Source of the DNA: Thermoplasmatota archaeon
GTDB lineage: Archaea > Thermoplasmatota > E2 > DHVEG-1
Length of the DNA: 6,125 bases
Direction: 5' to 3'
NCBI GenBank assembly: GCA_022866015.1
Contig: JALHTX010000005.1
Coordinates: 1-6,125 of the forward strand
Part shown: positions 4,515 to 6,125 of the stretch, piece after piece
Position numbering within the stretch: the stretch's first letter is position 1
Layout of the letters: every line of letters begins with the position of its first letter
Position numbers and translations under genes: made by a program
The notes under the pieces: generated by a model
The model's database searches: none
Seen by the model: only the letters and a program-made list of their open reading frames with translations
Told to the model about the DNA's origin: nothing

Positions 4515-4680
4515 TATTTCACCATGTTATCTGTAAAATTGGGGTATTCATAAATATTTCTATTTGTCTCTATTGTTTATAGAGGTCTATATATAACACT
4601 ATATTATATGTAGAAAAAGTATATATTTGTAATTTTTATCATAAATTGTATATGAGTTGATAGCTTAGAGGAGGCTATTA
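4515..4680. promoter_or_regulatory. Divergent promoter region of the phosphate locus
   Basis: This 166-base AT-rich gap must drive both the PhoU-type gene and the Pit gene. For Pit, TATATATT at 4620-4627, preceded by purine-rich GAAAAAG, would start the mRNA near 4648 and give a leader of about 30 bases. For the - strand gene, CTATAAAC (complement of 4575-4582) or the TATATATA tract at 4588-4595 are candidates. An inverted repeat, TATAGA-GG-TCTATA at 4578-4591, lies between the two promoters and overlaps the leftward candidate, as a shared operator would. TATA choice is tentative. Confidence 0.55.
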
Positions 4681-5919
4681 TTGGATTACAACTTATTATT
4701 GATTACAGGTGCTGCTTGTGCCATCGGTTTTTATATGGCTTGGAGTATCGGTGCTAATGATGTTTCAAACGCTATGGCAACCGCAGTTGGTGCTCGGGCT
4801 ATTACATTTAAACAAGCTGCATTGATTGCTGGTGTCCTAATTTTTCTTGGTGCAGTTTTTGTTGGTCCTAATGTGGCTGAGACGATCAAAGGAAAAATTG
4901 TCAATACTACGGTCATTAATGATCCACTTATTTTGATGTTAGGTTTTGTTTCATCTTTATTGGCTGCTGCTATTTGGTCAACTTTAGCGACTTGGAAAGA
5001 GATGCCGATTTCTACTACGCATTCGATTATTGGTGCATTAGTAGGGTTTGGAATTGTCGCAGGAGGTTTTTCGTCTATTAATTGGGGTGTAGTGGGTTCA
5101 GTTGCTGCAAGTTGGGTTATTTCTCCGGTTGGTGGCTGTATACTTGCTTATACTGTTTTTCGTATTATTGTAAAATTGATTTTTGCCCAAAAAGATCCTG
5201 TGCGTGCTACAAAAGTTGTTGGTCCTATAATCATTGGTGTTACTGCTTTTGTTATGTCTGTTTCTTTGTTGTTTGAAACGCAATTAGGGGATATGCTTGG
5301 TATAGCAGAGTTATACCCTTCGCTTATTGCTTCTGCAGGTGTATCAGTAGTAATTATTTTTTTATCAATATATCTATTGCGTAATATTCATGCAAAATCA
5401 GTTGATGATTATACTACGGTTGAAGAGGTTTTTCGCAAACTACAAATTATTACTTCTTGCTATGTAGCATTTTCTATCGGGGCAAATGATGTGGCTAATG
5501 CAATTGGTCCAGTGGCAGCTATTATTCCATTGGCTAGCACGGGGACTATGGGTGCAGTTGCACAGATACCTTTGTATTTATTGATTATTGGTGGAGTCGG
5601 GATGGCTGTGGGATGTCTAACTTGGGGTTATAAGGTTATGAAAACTATGGGTGATCGTATCACTAAACTAACCAATACTCGTGGTTTTGCGGTAGATTTT
5701 GGAGGAGCTACAACTGTGCTTATAGCATCAAAGTTTGGGCTTCCGATTTCAACATCACATACTGCAGTTGGAGCCATTATTGGTGTAGGTCTTGCTAGAG
5801 GATTTGAGGCTGTTGATTTAAAGATTGTAAAAAAGATTGTAGTTTCTTGGTTGTTGACTTTACCAATTGCAGCTTTTACTTCAGCAATAATTTTTATAGG
5901 TATTAAAGCATTGATATAG
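4681..5919 (+). CDS. pit: Pit family inorganic phosphate transporter
   Basis: A 412-residue integral membrane permease of the PiT family, which imports inorganic phosphate, usually with a cation, across the cytoplasmic membrane. The family's duplicated halves are clear: GANDVSNAMATAVGA at 24-38 and GANDVANAIGP at 267-277, each followed by a second signature, STTHSIIGALVG at 111-122 and STSHTAVGAIIG at 357-368. About ten hydrophobic segments fill the rest, with a polar loop near 235-255 between the halves. Length is normal and no key residue is missing. The start is TTG 4681, chosen because GAGGAGG at 4668-4674 lies six bases before it and the first helix begins at once; no ATG is better placed. 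A DUF47 gene follows after 22 bases and the PhoU-type regulator is divergent, so this is a phosphate uptake operon. Confidence 0.95.
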   Translation: MDYNLLLITGAACAIGFYMAWSIGANDVSNAMATAVGARAITFKQAALIAGVLIFLGAVFVGPNVAETIKGKIVNTTVINDPLILMLGFVSSLLAAAIWSTLATWKEMPISTTHSIIGALVGFGIVAGGFSSINWGVVGSVAASWVISPVGGCILAYTVFRIIVKLIFAQKDPVRATKVVGPIIIGVTAFVMSVSLLFETQLGDMLGIAELYPSLIASAGVSVVIIFLSIYLLRNIHAKSVDDYTTVEEVFRKLQIITSCYVAFSIGANDVANAIGPVAAIIPLASTGTMGAVAQIPLYLLIIGGVGMAVGCLTWGYKVMKTMGDRITKLTNTRGFAVDFGGATTVLIASKFGLPISTSHTAVGAIIGVGLARGFEAVDLKIVKKIVVSWLLTLPIAAFTSAIIFIGIKALI

Positions 5920-5941
5920 ATATTATAGGAGTAAAAAAAGT

Positions 5942-6125
5942 ATGGTTGAAAAAAAAATGCATTTTAGAGCCCCTGTCTTAGAAACATACCGCAGAAAATC
6001 ACCTTTTGATCAACTATTAGATCATATGGGAAAAGTAAGGGAATGCATTAATATCCTTGGTGATGGTCTAATACATTATTACAATGGAGACTATAAGGGT
6101 TTTTCAGAGCTTGCAAAAAAGATAG
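5942..6125 (+). CDS. DUF47 PhoU-like Pit-accessory protein, 5' part
   Basis: The first 61 codons of a gene cut by the window's right edge. The start reads MVEKKMHFRAPVLETYRRKS and goes on with FDQLLDHMGKVRECINILGDG, which resembles the N-terminus of the DUF47 family (TIGR00153 type). These are PhoU-like helical cytoplasmic proteins regularly encoded beside Pit permeases and thought to modulate them. GGAG at 5928-5931 lies ten bases before ATG 5942; a second in-frame ATG at 5957 is possible. It starts 22 bases after the Pit stop codon and is almost certainly cotranscribed with it. The locus therefore has two different PhoU-related proteins, this one and the divergent AbrB-PhoU regulator. Confidence 0.8.
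   Translation, partial: MVEKKMHFRAPVLETYRRKSPFDQLLDHMGKVRECINILGDGLIHYYNGDYKGFSELAKKI

Noticed and set aside
4591..4597. ATATAAC, the R'' box expected for a third cassette
   Set aside because: It lies in the AT-rich pit/phoU promoter region with no L stem or R' box near it, far beyond intact unrelated genes; a chance match.
1..6125. CRISPR array or insertion sequence
   Set aside because: No regularly spaced repeats of CRISPR type, no transposase fragment and no terminal inverted repeats were seen.

Overview
The window looks like a moderately AT-rich archaeal chromosome, most likely a methanogen-type euryarchaeon. The evidence is a phosphate uptake regulator with an N-terminal AbrB/SpoVT-like domain fused to PhoU domains, an archaeal-style Pit transporter followed by a DUF47 gene, TATA-box-like promoter sequences, and tRNA 3' ends that do not encode CCA. 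Lineage assignment is from recall of protein families, not a database search.

The left part (about 151-1780) carries the most striking signal: two consecutive integron gene cassettes, each with a single + strand gene followed by an attC recombination site. Cassette 1 (152-1118) carries a SAM-dependent methyltransferase. Cassette 2 (1119-1774) carries a Cys-rich DUF3795 protein. The boundaries follow the integron rule exactly: the R'' box of each attC is the reverse complement of the core formed when that cassette's own first six bases are placed behind its last G (ACTTAAC with GTTAAGT; GCCTAAC with GTTAGGC). Both matches extend to nine bases. No integron integrase is visible, so it lies outside the window or is absent. 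The left junction at 151 lacks an attC fold and may be an attI or a secondary chromosomal site.

The middle part (about 1847-3477) looks like eroded integration scar tissue. Three direct-orientation copies of a tRNA T-arm plus acceptor 3' end (near 1859-1884, 2377-2402 and 3453-3477) separate two single-gene segments: a small two-helix membrane protein (2040-2318) and a secreted lipoprotein esterase of the LpqC/PHB depolymerase type (2542-3408). The second copy is preceded by a hairpin resembling the long variable arm of a Leu or Ser tRNA. These may be att duplications left by successive elements that integrated at the same kind of tRNA gene.

The right part (3495-6125) is a phosphate locus: a PhoU-type regulator on the - strand, divergent from a Pit phosphate permease and the start of a DUF47 (PhoU-like, Pit-accessory) gene on the + strand. 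The 166-base divergent intergenic region holds TATA-like elements for both directions and a short inverted repeat, a plausible place for control of the locus.

In short, a housekeeping phosphate module adjoins an accessory region that combines a bacterial-type cassette system with tRNA-targeted integration remnants.
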